NCBI GenBank assembly: GCA_025024175.1
Contig: QCXZ01000053.1
Coordinates: 6,386,001-6,450,000 of the forward strand
From: Rhyzopertha dominica
Taxonomy: Eukaryota > Arthropoda > Insecta > Coleoptera > Bostrichidae
Length of the DNA: 64,000 bases
Direction of reading: 5' to 3'
A program made the position numbers and the translations under genes. Position 1 is the first letter of the stretch; each line of letters starts with the position of its first letter. Positions 47,451 to 58,384 of the stretch are shown one piece after another. The notes beneath the pieces were generated by a model. That model worked only from the letters and a program-made list of their open reading frames with translations, ran no database searches and was not told the origin of the DNA.

Positions 47451-48230
47451 AAATGGACATCGATTAAGATTTTGGATTTTTTTAAATCTTACTTTTATTC
47501 AAGCAATTAAAGGTGTGCTGTTTAAAAAAAAGTACCTGTATATCTTATAATCACATTTACAATTTCACTCTCTTACAAATTATAAATTAGGATTTACTTT
47601 ACCCACTTTTATTATTATACAACATTATTCACAAAACACGGTTCAGGTTTTATATTTTAAATTTTTCGATACGGAAAAAATAACATTTTTCCCTAAATTT
47701 TACAACTTGTTCTAAAAATAGCACTAAATGTGAAGCTGGCCCATATATTGTAAATTATATGAAATTTACGTCAATGGGCTGCAAAATAGGACGCCTACGT
47801 CCATTCAGTGAAGTGCGTATTGATCGCCTAACAAGAACACATGTGACAAAATCGAATCGTTATTCAATAAACCCGGTAGCTTATCTCCAAAGCCACACTT
47901 GGACATTGTGCTGAAAAGTACCTCTCCTTCTACACTGTAAAAAGGAAGGGGATATTCCATCGACGCTAAAATTTGGACAAACGAAATTAATTATATTTCA
48001 AAAACTATTAAACAATGCTCTTATGAGAAGGAACAAGCATTTTAGATGCGAGATTGATAGATAACTAGTGAGAACTGTTGAAAGGGTGGAAGGTGGAAAT
48101 CTCTTTTAGCAGTGTATCCCATCCCTTAGTGCATCCAGGACAAATGACTTAAAATTGAGTTACGGCCTAACCAGCAAATTGAAAACCAAATGAACGGAAG
48201 CGACCAAGCATGAAATGGAACCCCGGGGGA
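47451..48230. other. Intergenic, upstream region of the Arg-rich gene
   Basis: No coding region recognised. Its right end should contain the promoter of the downstream gene. Confidence 0.5.
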
Positions 48231-48231
48231 C

Positions 48232-48238
48232 TATAAAA
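48232..48238 (+). promoter_or_regulatory. TATA box of the Arg-rich gene
   Basis: tataaaa with a GC-rich left flank, 122 bp upstream of the ATG. A start site near 48262-48270 would leave a leader of about 90 bp. Confidence 0.65.
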
Positions 48239-48359
48239 GCAACAATTGCAGGCTCGACTCCCCAGAAAGTCACCAGCGTCTCTTCCAGTAAGCCAAGAAA
48301 TCCACACAAGGCACGAATTGCATCGAAGCTAAACTTTTCCGTTCGCCAATCCACCAACC

Positions 48360-49700
48360 ATGCAGCAAATAACTAAAACGAAAATCTTCGCAGGAACTCT
48401 ACTCATCTTTTTGTTTTGTTTGACACAAAGCGACGGCTTTCTCCAATGCGAGGGACCCGACAACATCTGCAACCGCTACTCACGACACCACGACAACAAG
48501 AGGACCCTGCAGGATACAAGAATTAATAGAGAGAGGTCCATGGATCGTCGCTCTGTCGAAGTCGATCAAGATCGCCGGCAATCCTCCGTTAGACGGNAGG
48601 AAGCTGTTACCAGGACGATCCCGGAACTCCGTAGCCGAAGGGCCAACAACGAACGCTTTAGAGACACGGAAAGGCGTCACTTAGACAAAAATATTCGCAC
48701 CACAGCTCGAGGAGGGGATGTTACGCGTCGTTTGAGCAGCGTTCGATATGAGAACACAAGAAGCAGAGATACAGCGTCACAACTCCGAGATCTATCTCTT
48801 GGAGAATCTAGGAGACGCCAAACTGGAAACCGTCAGGCAGATATTGATGGTATATCTTCGAGGAGGATCGGAGAAAGGACCGTCGAATCACGCATTCGAT
48901 CGTTCGAAGACAACCGGCGAAACACTCTGAGCAGGGATGCCGAAGAACGACGTCGAAATGTCGAATACGACCGAAGTCGAAGGAATACCAACGAAGCTAC
49001 CTCCAGACGAATCCGGGAAGCTGAAGACCGAGTTTCACGCCAAACCAGAGACTCAAGAGTGCGAAATATTCCAGAAAGGGACACGAGTCGACGAAGTCTT
49101 GGCTCTGCCGACTCCAGGATCAGAAACGTAGAAGAAAGACGCCACGCCATGGAAAGGCGAAGCACTGAAAGACAGGAACGGATGGACACTACAAGGGAGC
49201 GTAGAACTCGTGAAAGGGAAACACGAGGCACTCGCTTAAATGAGAGACAAAGATCCTTGGATAGACGCACACGGGATACCCTTGAAAGGCAATCGCTAGA
49301 ACGACGAGCCTTACCAAGTCGAGAAAGAAACATACAACAACGCGAAAGGTCTTCCAATCAACGAAACTCCTACACTGACGAAAACAATAATGAACGACGT
49401 GATCTTCAAGAACGGTCTCGTGACGGTGAGTCTGAAAGGAGGATGGCCACTCCCTTCGATTCGTCCAAGACAGGAGACGTTCCTGAGTACCTACCAAAGG
49501 AAACCAGCGAGTTCTGGATGAACATAGCCAAAACTCTGCTTACCACCTTCCTAATAATGCAGATAGTTGCTAATTCCAAGATGAAGAAGTACGGGTAAGT
49601 TAAAGGATTTACATTACTGACATGAGGTTTTAATAGTGTCGTTTCTAGGTTGTACAACTTCAACAACTTGGTGAATTATGCCAAACAGAAAGTTCTGTAA
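48360..49700 (+). CDS. Arginine-rich secreted or membrane-tethered protein, function unknown
   Basis: Two exons, 48360-49594 and 49649-49700, join in frame (donor gtaagt, acceptor ctag) to 428 residues. Residues 1-26 are a signal peptide (core AGTLLIFLFCLTQSDG). Cys occurs only near the N-terminus (LQCEGPDNICN). Residues ~40-365 are extremely rich in Arg with Glu, Asp, Ser, Thr and Asn, in loose repeats such as RRSLGSADSRIRNVEERR and DRRTRDTLERQSLERR, and should be disordered or long charged helix. Residues ~385-403 form a hydrophobic helix (FWMNIAKTLLTTFLIMQIVA) before a short basic tail and the exon 2 peptide LYNFNNLVNYAKQKVL. I do not recognise the family. Extracellular matrix, cuticle or secretory-granule roles are possible guesses. 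One ambiguous base falls in codon 80. Confidence 0.88.
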
Positions 49701-49869
49701 TATGTATGATTTAATGGGTGACCTAAATAAGACGACCGCGATACCAATGCAACACGACACGTACAAGTTTTCTTTATTGTTATTGTAGTGGGTAGTAGAA
49801 ATGTAATGAACTGTTATGTTTAAAAAGATATTTATCTTATATAATCATATATCTATCGTGTAATCCACT

Positions 49870-49875
49870 AATAAA
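49870..49875 (+). terminator. PolyA signal of the Arg-rich gene
   Basis: aataaa, 170 bp after the stop codon. Confidence 0.7.
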
Positions 49876-49974
49876 GCAATGAAAAATCATTGGTGTTTAC
49901 CTTTATCCATACTAAGACCTACCCCATTCAACATTCATCAGCAAGACAATATTATATTTTCAGCTAGAAAAGTA

Positions 49975-50051
49975 GCATGACTATCAGTCACAGTTTAATT
50001 GTAGGTAATACAGCACTAATAAATGTTCTTTAGATCATTTGTGAGTTCAAC
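49975..50051 (+). repeat. Direct repeat flanking Penelope-like element 4 (left)
   Basis: gcatgact, gtttaattgtag and cactaataaatgttct, then catttgtgagttcaac; matches 51161-51239 in the same orientation. Confidence 0.8.
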
Positions 50052-50960
50052 TATTTTGATATATGTAAACCATTTCAAGTATTAATCTCTTGTTTGTATT
50101 GCTTTCTTTATCCAAAACTTTGACATTATTCTAGTTAATATGATGTCCATTGTTGATTACTATTATGTGTTCTGTAAGTGGGCTTCTATCCCTTAGTTTA
50201 GTTATATCACTTTTGTGGAGGGCCAATCTATTGCTATTAACCTTCCATTGTGAAGTCTGTCCTATGTATACCTACCTTCACAATCCCCACATGCCCAACA
50301 ATATAAAACATTTGCTTGATATTTTGTAGGTATTTTTGGTTTTAGTGTTGTGAGTAGGGTTGAGCAATTCTTTTTGTTCTTAATGGCAATGTTTATGTTT
50401 TCATTTTTAAACGTTCTGATTAATTTTGTTGTCAATCCAGTAATGTTTCGTAGGGATCCATATCTTCCATGTTCTACTGTTTGTAGGTTATTGTCAACCA
50501 TATGATCATGATTTTTCCTCTGCCCCACGTCACCCTGCATACCACCATTATTCGCCGTTAGCGTGTTTGTGTTTGTGTTACATAAAGTGTTGATAAATCA
50601 GTAGTAGAATACAAAACTACTATCATCCTTTTCGGGTATGAATTGTGTGTTAATAAATATTTTAAAATTTTTCTCATCAAATTGTGAATGTGATAATTAA
50701 TAATTTTTTTTATATTTCATCTGTTTTACAAAGTTTATTTTAATTCGTGTCGAATGATCTAATAAGCAGTTTATATACCTCCTCGATGAGGTTGGTTTCC
50801 GGTACCAATCCAGTATTATTTTATTGTTTTTTCGTATGACTTTGGTGTCCAAAAGAGTACTCCACATTCTACCTCTCGTTCTGTAGTGAATTTTAGATAC
50901 TGATCATAGGCGTTGAACACAGTTCATAAAAAGGTTTGTTGATGACTTAATAATGCTCGT
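50045..50960 (-). pseudogene. Penelope-like element 4: RT end and GIY-YIG endonuclease remnants
   Basis: Minus-strand pieces in order: EREVECGVLF with LDTKVIRKNNKIILDWYRKP then TSSRRYINCLL (~50955-50765), the RT thumb of Penelope elements; LIRTFKNENINIAIK (~50420); the GIY-YIG start (ANVLYCWACGDCEGRYT); and IGQTSQWKVNSNRLALHKSD, DRSPLTEHIIVI and LDKESNTNKRLILE (50245-50055). Stops and frameshifts occur, including one inside the nuclease start. The core RT is missing. Direct repeats at 49975 and 51161 flank it. Confidence 0.78.
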
Positions 50961-51160
50961 ACCAACAAAGGCGCTAAAACAAATCTAGCATTTTGTACTT
51001 ATCTCTTTTTTCCCTCTTATGTATCTTTCTATTTATATCACACATATTTCTGTCCTATTGCATATGTACCTATTGAGTTCTATTGAACGGATTCATAGAT
51101 ACGGTTTTCACGATTATGTTAGCATGAGCACCCACAGGGTTTTCTAAAAGCCGGCGCTCC

Positions 51161-51239
51161 TGGCATGACTCTCAGTTAGTTTAATTGTAGATAATACATC
51201 ACTAATAAATGTTCTCGAGAACATTTGTGAGTTCAACTG
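51161..51239 (+). repeat. Direct repeat flanking Penelope-like element 4 (right)
   Basis: Partner of 49975-50051. Could be the direct terminal repeat of the element or a tandem partial copy. Confidence 0.8.
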
Positions 51240-53240
51240 GACCTCTACCATAATCATGCAACAATTAGTGTCCCTAACATAGTTGACGTTGAATGACAAA
51301 AATGAAAACATGTGTCAATTGGCAATAGAATATACAAATTAGCATGTTCTATTTTCTGTTGATCTGGATACCTTTTGGAAATTTCGCAGTTTACTCCTAA
51401 AAATAAATTCATGTTTCTTCCATAATTTATGATATGGTGCATAGATTATTTCTGATTTTAAAGGTGCTTTTATCGGTATATCGTTTTTGGCGTGCCTTTC
51501 TGGAGCCTGGGAAAAAGGATTTTCGAGAAATGGCTTCGGCTCGATTTTCGTGGGTCCTTTGCCAGGTGATTAATAGCGAAGTGTTTGGAGTCTACTTTTG
51601 ATCTATCCTTACCTCGACTCCACCCTTTTTCGATATTAACCGAATTAAAGCCAGTTTCGTCGCCACGAGCAATTGACCATCCTCTAGATAATACCAACAA
51701 GGTAAGTCTGATAACAGGCAGTATCTAACTTCTTTGGACTATTTAAATGTTGTTATAGGGTTGTATTTGCCAGGGATAAGTGTGGATGATTTCCATTTGC
51801 TAATGGTTCGTAGCCGCTTTACTTTTGCGTACCACCAGAACATTCTATTGGCTAGCTTCTTGTATTCCTGTACGGCGATTCAAGAGGTCTGCTTCTTGGG
51901 ACCAAGGGTTCCACTGCATCGACGAGATAAGGTCAGAACTGTCCATATATTTACCACATTTTCGAATACAGGCGGATCAATGCCACCCGGTCTGCTTTTC
52001 TGCGAGAAACCAGTGCGCGTTGCCGTGTCGGTTTTGTGCTGCAGAAACAGATATAGAACTTCGTAACTTGCTTTTACTAAGGATCCTTCTCTGCTAATTA
52101 ACGTTTATTTCTTTGTTAATTCGCATTTTAGTGGTAAACTATATCTTATTTGTATTCGTGAATTTGCTTGTTACGCTTGTTACAAAGTCAAATTTAGGTT
52201 TTGGGTTGCCCAAGATAATTTTTACGAAATTTATTTTACGGTCGCGTTTAGATGTATATTTTTTGGGACTCACTGAAAGAGATCGAAGTAGTGATACTGT
52301 GTCCCATAATCTTATTTTGGGTAATCGAAAACGAATAATACTTTCATAAGGTACTTATGAATAAAAGCACCAGCGATATGTTGTGGCTGTTTATGTTATG
52401 TTTATGCTTTCGTGTGATTACTTACCCCTAACTTATCGATTGCAATTCATGTATCTCGCATATCTCATATATATCACTAGCGTTATAGTCTATATTTATC
52501 ATGGAGTTTGCTCTTATTAGTGAATTCTACCATTTCGTTTAAATTTTCCTATAAGTTTCGAGTGATTAATATTATTCTTAAACTTTTAAACAGTAGCAGC
52601 CGGATTTCTGTCTTTCCTTCTTGCTATTTCTACTCTATCGATCTACAGGAACGCATCGAGGTGAGTTTAGTATCCATTCCTGGATTCTAGCGCCCTCAGC
52701 ATATCTTNTATTTCGATTGACTTTTGCTTAAGCCCACGACCCAGACTGCATTTATAAAATTAAATATAGTTTATAGTAAGTTATATGAACAAAAATTACA
52801 CATAAGAAATCTTGACACTGAATAGTTTTAGCTATGCATTGTTTCGATACTGGACACTTTTTACGATTCAACTTAAAAAATAATAATAATATCTATAATC
52901 TAAATAAACGAGTAAGCCATTTACATGAAAAGAACAAAGCTAAGCTATTATAAATAAATTGGTCGCTGACTTGCTGGTTTTAATGTATTATTTATTGTAG
53001 CGCGCATGAAGTTCCTTGATATGTGCCCGTATGGGTTTTTGTCGTTTGCATTTATCATAAAACACACCTGTACGTTTCAATATTACCGCTGCAAATGATC
53101 TGTGTAGGACCCAAATGTATACCTACATTAGCTTTTTAGATAAAACCTGTTGCGTTAGCGTTTAGTTGTTCATTTTTATTGTTATAATATCCATAATATA
53201 TTGATCAAAGGGCTGTTCTTTAATTTTTTCTAGTCGTTGC
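51240..53240. other. Intergenic, no supported gene
   Basis: Several isolated splice-donor-like sites (aacaaggtaagt near 51695, gaggtgagt near 52660) and modest open frames, but no domain and no consistent exon chain. An unrecognised gene or long non-coding RNA cannot be excluded. Confidence 0.4.
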
Positions 53241-53241
53241 T

Positions 53242-53442
53242 ATGAACAGCTGGCGATATCAAGCCATACCTTTTAAAATCCATAAGGATCGATTAGGGTT
53301 GATAATTACTTTACAGGGAAACTATATCAGAAGCCCACCCCGGTCGCCGGATTTAACAGCCCCAAATGTTTGTGCGAATATGAAGAGATTAAATTTTATG
53401 AACAGACTTCAAATGATTGAAGAATTTTGGGAGATCATATAA
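53242..53442 (+). pseudogene. Possible mariner-like transposase scrap
   Basis: A short frame contains NYIRSPPRSPDLTAPN, resembling the PPRSPDLTPLD block of the D41D family (compare 46835-46865). Nothing else of the transposase is legible. Confidence 0.4.
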
Positions 53443-53444
53443 AG

Positions 53445-55320
53445 TGTGTACGTCGAATAAGGTTTACAACTAATGTTTCGTCGGCGCACGTATCCTGCAT
53501 CCTCAGAGGTTTATTTTCTTTCTTTGATCAGTTTCTATACGTAATATTGGTCCAGTGTTCCGGTCCTACAGGGTTAACATAATTGTCATGGTCTTGCTGA
53601 ATTCGAGTTATGGCAATCTTGGTGTCTTTTAGAGGGTACTTATGTTCTCTACATTCTTTAATAATTTTTTACTTAGGTGCTATTTAAATTGTCTTGTTTT
53701 CTTCCATTCCAATGGTTTGCCGGACCATTTGACAGCGATAACCGGCGGTTGTACATAGCAAGTATAGCATGTCCATCTTTGAACAACATTTTGTGATGTC
53801 CAATGCCAACGCATGCCCTGCTACTGGCGATTTCTGAATATACCCGAATCTGAGTTATCTATTATTTGGAGTTACTAGAAATGACATTGCTAAATACAAT
53901 TAGCATTCAAACACTATCATGTCGGGAACAGATGCTGCTTGAGTGACATAATTTAGGTAATAGCTCATAATCTTGTAGTAGGGCTACCGTTAGTCATCGG
54001 TCGGTATATTTTGTTAGAGTTTAAACAAAGGGAAATTAAGTGATGTCTGCTGTACCACAAGGCTCTAATCAGGGTCCTTTACTAATTTTTGTCAGCTTGA
54101 TTCATGGTTAAATTGACCCTCAGTGCCCACTTTTAAAAATGCCTTAAAATCGACCATATATACTTACTTTGAAAAATACTTTTTAATGTATCTCGCATTT
54201 GTTTTAGAGCTGAGAACCATTTTTTATTGGTACCTATAGCGGCACCGCGTGGTTAGGGCGACCATGTTTTGTTTTGATAACCGCTGTCACGCTGTCTTTC
54301 GTTTCTTTCTTGCTGCTTATTCATTCAATCTTTCATTTTGTATAGGTAGGTCAACTTATGGACCACGTTATTTCAACTGTCTTATATTTCGAGCTTTGGT
54401 GTTTGCCACGTTCTACCAGTTTCGCTCTCGGTATTGTTTTCCTCCTCCCCTGGGCCTAAGCTTTTCCTGTTTTGGGGTTCGACTTTGTTGGGAACTCTAC
54501 CATGCTTCTGGACATCATTACTTGTAATCCCTACTTCTTCGAGACCTCTGTCATTGCCTCTGTCTACTTTAGTGTGAGCTTTTTGCTGGTAGGTAAGCCT
54601 TCTTTCCTGATAGTTTTGGTTACTTTTTACATGTAGGATAGGTACACCATCTTCTAGATGCGCCACTCTCTCTGATGGGACCTAACACATTTCTTATAAT
54701 CTTCCTTTCTTTGATGCCTCAATTTGTTCGAGGTCGTTTTTATTCATTGTGAACTATTCCGAAGCGTAAAAAAACCTCAAGGCTGATAACATTCCACTAA
54801 TACCTTAAATTTGCATTGAACGATATTGAAATTTTGTTGTAAACACTTAATTAAATGGCACACCACTTCCATATTGTTAGTGCGTGATACGAAGGCTACT
54901 GTCTTCGATGCATTGATTCTAATCAATCCTCTGAGGTATTTAAAAACAAATTAGCTTTGACATTCTACTCCTTGTACTTATTAAATTTATATAAACAAAT
55001 TGTACCTATGTATCGTGTTATAGAAACTACTTCTAGTAAAAAAAACAATCACTGTACTTTCAATTTAAAATAAAGGTGAGTGCCATAAATTAAAAATCCC
55101 TTCCACCCCACAGGTAGAGAAAACCTTCTACTAACTAGAAACACGTGTCATACATTGATCCAAAAAAAAACGGTATCAAATTAACCCAAGGTGAACACAC
55201 AACTGTGCGCGATTATACTAAACAGTGCTGAACAAAATGTAATATAATCCTTATTAAAAACGACCTGCAATAACATTAAAAGTTGATTAAATGCACAGTA
55301 AATAATAACTCCAGTCTATA
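53445..55320. other. Intergenic, no supported gene
   Basis: Minus strand at ~53515-53465 reads cctctgaggatgc, then gacgaaaca, a weak hammerhead/PLE-like signature without a convincing stem II. A 95-codon hydrophilic minus frame at 54382-54666 has no recognisable domain. Confidence 0.4.
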
Positions 55321-55327
55321 TACACTG

Positions 55328-55333
55328 TTTATT
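55328..55333 (-). terminator. Possible polyA signal of the CEP162-like gene
   Basis: AATAAA on the minus strand, about 210 bp after the stop codon. No closer canonical signal is visible. Confidence 0.45.
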
Positions 55334-55539
55334 AAATAGATCACAAAAACATGCACTAATGGCTCGAACATTTCCTGTACTTCTTTATATACGAAAATAT
55401 ACTTTAAAAAATGACTAGAACAACTATTGGAAGTTCTGGAACTGCGGATCCTTTACTATTACCTACAACCGCATATTGGACGAACTAACATACATGGAGG
55501 GACGCCACAGCCTAAAACAAATAAAAGAAAAACATTATT

Positions 55540-57540
55540 TTACTGCAGAGACCGCAGCGTTGCTATCAGCTGATCAAGTTCCGCCTTGTAGCCAATCAGC
55601 TGTTGCTGTCTGGCGGCACACTGCTCGCAGCTTCTATTTGTAATGTTCTTTTGGGCCAAGCCATGTACTATAGCTCTTATCCTGTTCTCTCTTTCTTCAT
55701 ATCTCTTCTCTAAATGTACTATCTAAAACAGAAAGACAAAGATGAATAGAAGCTGCATTAAGAAGGCATGTGAGTTATGCCTGCCAAAAAAGCATATTTC
55801 GTATATTTCGGACACAGTTGATAATAATTGCTTTTTCTGATTACCACGAAACGACGTAAATCTAGTAGGCAAGTTCATTGTAAGGGTTAAGTGGAATGTC
55901 TGACATTTTGAGAATTTTCGGGGTGGTGAACTCGAAAATGGATCCAAAAATCGTCCAAGTTTATGCCTTACGTGAAAAACCCGAAAATAATGTACTCCTA
56001 CCTTTCGTTGTAATAAAACTACGTCACTTTCGGGAGTGCCACTACCATTGAGAGGTACTTCAAAACCCTTTAGAGACTCTAAAGAGTTGAGCCTGTTGTT
56101 TAAGTGATCCCTTTCCACAGTAACAACGGCAAGCTCTTCCTTGGCAGTACTGAGTTGATTTTGCAAACTGCTGATAGACACCTGGTGGACCTCTAACTGT
56201 TCCCTGAGAGGAGTTATGTTAGATAAGTATGTGGCTATCTCCCTTTCGTGGGCTTCTTGCAAGGCGCTCAGCTAAAAGCAAATGGTGTGCTAAAAAGCTC
56301 TAAAGGCGGAAGCGCAAGCCGGACTTACATCTTGTAACCGTTTCGCCTTTAAGCTTTGATAATCCCCTTCGATTCGACACAACTGTAGCTTCATTTTGTC
56401 TCTCTCCGCTCTGACTGCTCTGAGCTCGTCCTCCAAGGACCGATCGCTTAAATCGGCTGTGCTATCTTGTCGAGACTGTAAAGCAAGTCGTTCGGGATAA
56501 TTACTGATCTGTCTGTCAGTTACGCTCCTCAAAGTGCCCTCTCTCTCCTTCTGAAGCTTTCTATTGGTGTTTCTCAACTCCTCAATTTCTTTGCGCAACT
56601 TTGCCATGGTTTTGTCTTTGTTTGTCACATCCGCTTGCAATCCGCGTATGGTAGCTAAAAGGTGGGTTTCTTCCCTAGGTTCAACGACCTTATCGGGCTT
56701 TTTCGATGTAACAAGTTGCTTGTTCTGGTTTAATTTTCCATCAGTTTGCACCGCTTTGCTGGTCTGCTCCTTCTGCGGAATCTTTTGTTCATCAAAGCTG
56801 GTTTGAGTGTAGACATCGTAACTATCCGATTTTCGCTTCAGCTGGTTTTTTAGATCAGCCACGTGGAGCTCTAGGTCTTCTATGTGATTTTCATACTTCA
56901 GCTTCATTTGGTTAAACTTGTCTTGTACTTCGAGGAATATTTTAGACGACTGGGAATCTCGGGTGGCGGCCCCGGCTTCTAATGTTTTGATTCGCTCCTC
57001 TAAAACTTTTCTAGCGGTCAAATTCGAATCTGCAGCGTCGTTTTTAGCAGCTACTATCAAGGCGGAAACTGAATCTGGATGTTTCCTTGTTATGATCCTT
57101 TCCATTTCTTTTATTTGTCTGTTCAGGTCTTGAATACACTTCGCATCTTTCTCGTGCTGGATTTTTAGCTGCTTAGATTGCAGCTTTTCCGTTTCCAGGA
57201 GCTTGCCGAGGTTGTGTTCGCTTTCTTGGAGGGCCTCTCTATTTTTCTGAACAGCGGCTAATTGCGTTTTGTATTTAGATAACGTAATATCTATTTCAGC
57301 AACTTGTCTTTCTAGGATCTTATTGGACGATAATAGTTCCTCGTATGATATTTTAAGCATTTGATACGATTTATTTAAACTATCTAATTGGAGTTGTAGG
57401 GCAGTGTTAATTTCTTTGGTATCTTTTAGTTCTTCTAAGGTCTTGTCTAGCTCCAAGTTAATTTCGGGTGATTGCATGCTCTTTGCATTTAGAGCCTGTC
57501 TTGTTTGTTCCAACATCGTGTTAGTATCCCTGAGAAGTAT
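55540..57540 (-). CDS. Coiled-coil centrosomal-type protein, CEP162-like (last three exons)
   Basis: Three exons on the minus strand, 56329-57540, 56002-56271 and 55540-55722. All are in phase 0 with GT-AG borders (donors gtaagt and gtagga), giving 554 residues to a TAA. Almost the whole length is predicted coiled coil by heptad pattern (for example LDKTLEELKDTKEINTALQL and LEDELRAVRAERDKMKLQL), broken by a basic Ser/Thr/Gln-rich linker (TQTSFDEQKIPQKEQ). The block RITRKHPDSVSALIVAA style segment (RKHPDSVSALIVAAKND) followed by LEERIKTLE is what makes me think of CEP162, an axoneme-binding transition-zone protein. The last exon ends KAELDQLIATLRSLQ. No ATG is assigned because the first exon shown starts at a splice acceptor. 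I could not find upstream exons in the window. Confidence 0.6.
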
Positions 57541-57559
57541 CTGCAAACAAAACGTGAAT

Positions 57560-58150
57560 GTAATTATAATATTGTACAGGCAATTGAAAAATAATTTTTT
57601 TCTTTCGCGAGGTTTCGAATTTAAATAAATTGCAGTGTTGGTGAAATAGAAATATATTTGTTTTTTTTTTCAAATATTGCTCCAGTTTCTCTTAATTTCT
57701 ATGAGCGTGGATGACACATCTGAAATAGTTTTGTTTACAGTCTCTTCACAGCTGTTTCATGTACAGTACCACATCAAAAGGCTTCTAATTTCCTTAAACT
57801 TACTATTATACCACACAACGCCGTACTTCTATAATTTGAAAACTGTTGATACATACAGTGTGTCCCACCCCATGTGCCTGTGCATGGGTATCTTTGTGAA
57901 AAGCTACAAAGTAGGTTATATTCTGCGCTCAACAATAATCCGTCTTCGAATTTAAGTTACCTGCTACAGATTTTGAGATGAAAATGAAAGGTCGATTTTT
58001 TATAGCGCTTATAACTTTTTTGTAGAAATTCCAAAAAAACACTTGAGCACATTTTGTAAAGTTGTTTTGAATCCATTTGCGTTTTAAATCCACAAAAAAC
58101 AGCTTTTTATTGCCAGTTGTTTATTTAGAATAGTTGGTATTGCCGAAGTT
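57560..58150. other. Intron or intergenic sequence, no supported exon
   Basis: AT-rich. A cagtgtgtcccaccccatgtg block near 57858 resembles a transposon end. No further exons of the coiled-coil gene are recognisable. Confidence 0.45.
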
Positions 58151-58151
58151 G

Positions 58152-58230
58152 GTTATGGTTAAACCAGAATTTGAACCCGGGACCTTTTGATTACTAGTCA
58201 AATGTGCTAAATACTTAGCTACAAAATTCA
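58152..58230 (-). repeat. tRNA-like sequence or SINE head (minus)
   Basis: Minus strand has tagctaagtatttagcac (A-box-like), tgactagtaatcaaaagg (anticodon-arm region) and gtcccgggttcaaattc (B box). The stems are imperfect, so this is tRNA-derived and not a working tRNA gene. Confidence 0.6.
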
Positions 58231-58300
58231 GATGGCATTCAGTAGCATTACATTTCGTAAACTTTGATGTATACATGCCACTCTGATCTGAAATGTGTAT

Positions 58301-58380
58301 AGGGCCCTGATGGTGCAGTAATTAGCGCATGTGACTAGTAATCAAAAGGTCCCAAGTTCAAATCCTGATCAGACCTGGCA
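58301..58380 (+). repeat. tRNA-like sequence or SINE head (plus)
   Basis: Plus strand has tggtgcagtaattagcgc (A-box-like), tgactagtaatcaaaagg and gtcccaagttcaaatcc (B box). The shared anticodon region and B box show it is the same family as the minus copy 70 bp away, in inverted orientation. The loop ctagtaa would place AGT at the anticodon, but the stem is poor. Confidence 0.6.
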
Positions 58381-58384
58381 ATCT

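Noticed and set aside
48833..49497. Minus-strand frames opposite the Arg-rich gene
   Set aside because: Shadows caused by the Arg codon bias of the plus-strand gene; they lack the splice, TATA and polyA context that the plus strand has.
51600..52700. An unrecognised spliced gene around isolated donors (51695, 52660)
   Set aside because: No consistent chain of exons with matching phases and no recognisable protein.
53465..53515. Hammerhead ribozyme on the minus strand
   Set aside because: CTGAGGA and GAAACA occur at the right distance, but no stable stem II could be drawn.
54382..54666. 95-codon hydrophilic minus frame
   Set aside because: No recognised domain, no promoter or splice evidence, no second copy.
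58301..58380. Functional tRNA gene
   Set aside because: A and B boxes are recognisable, but the acceptor and anticodon stems do not pair well.
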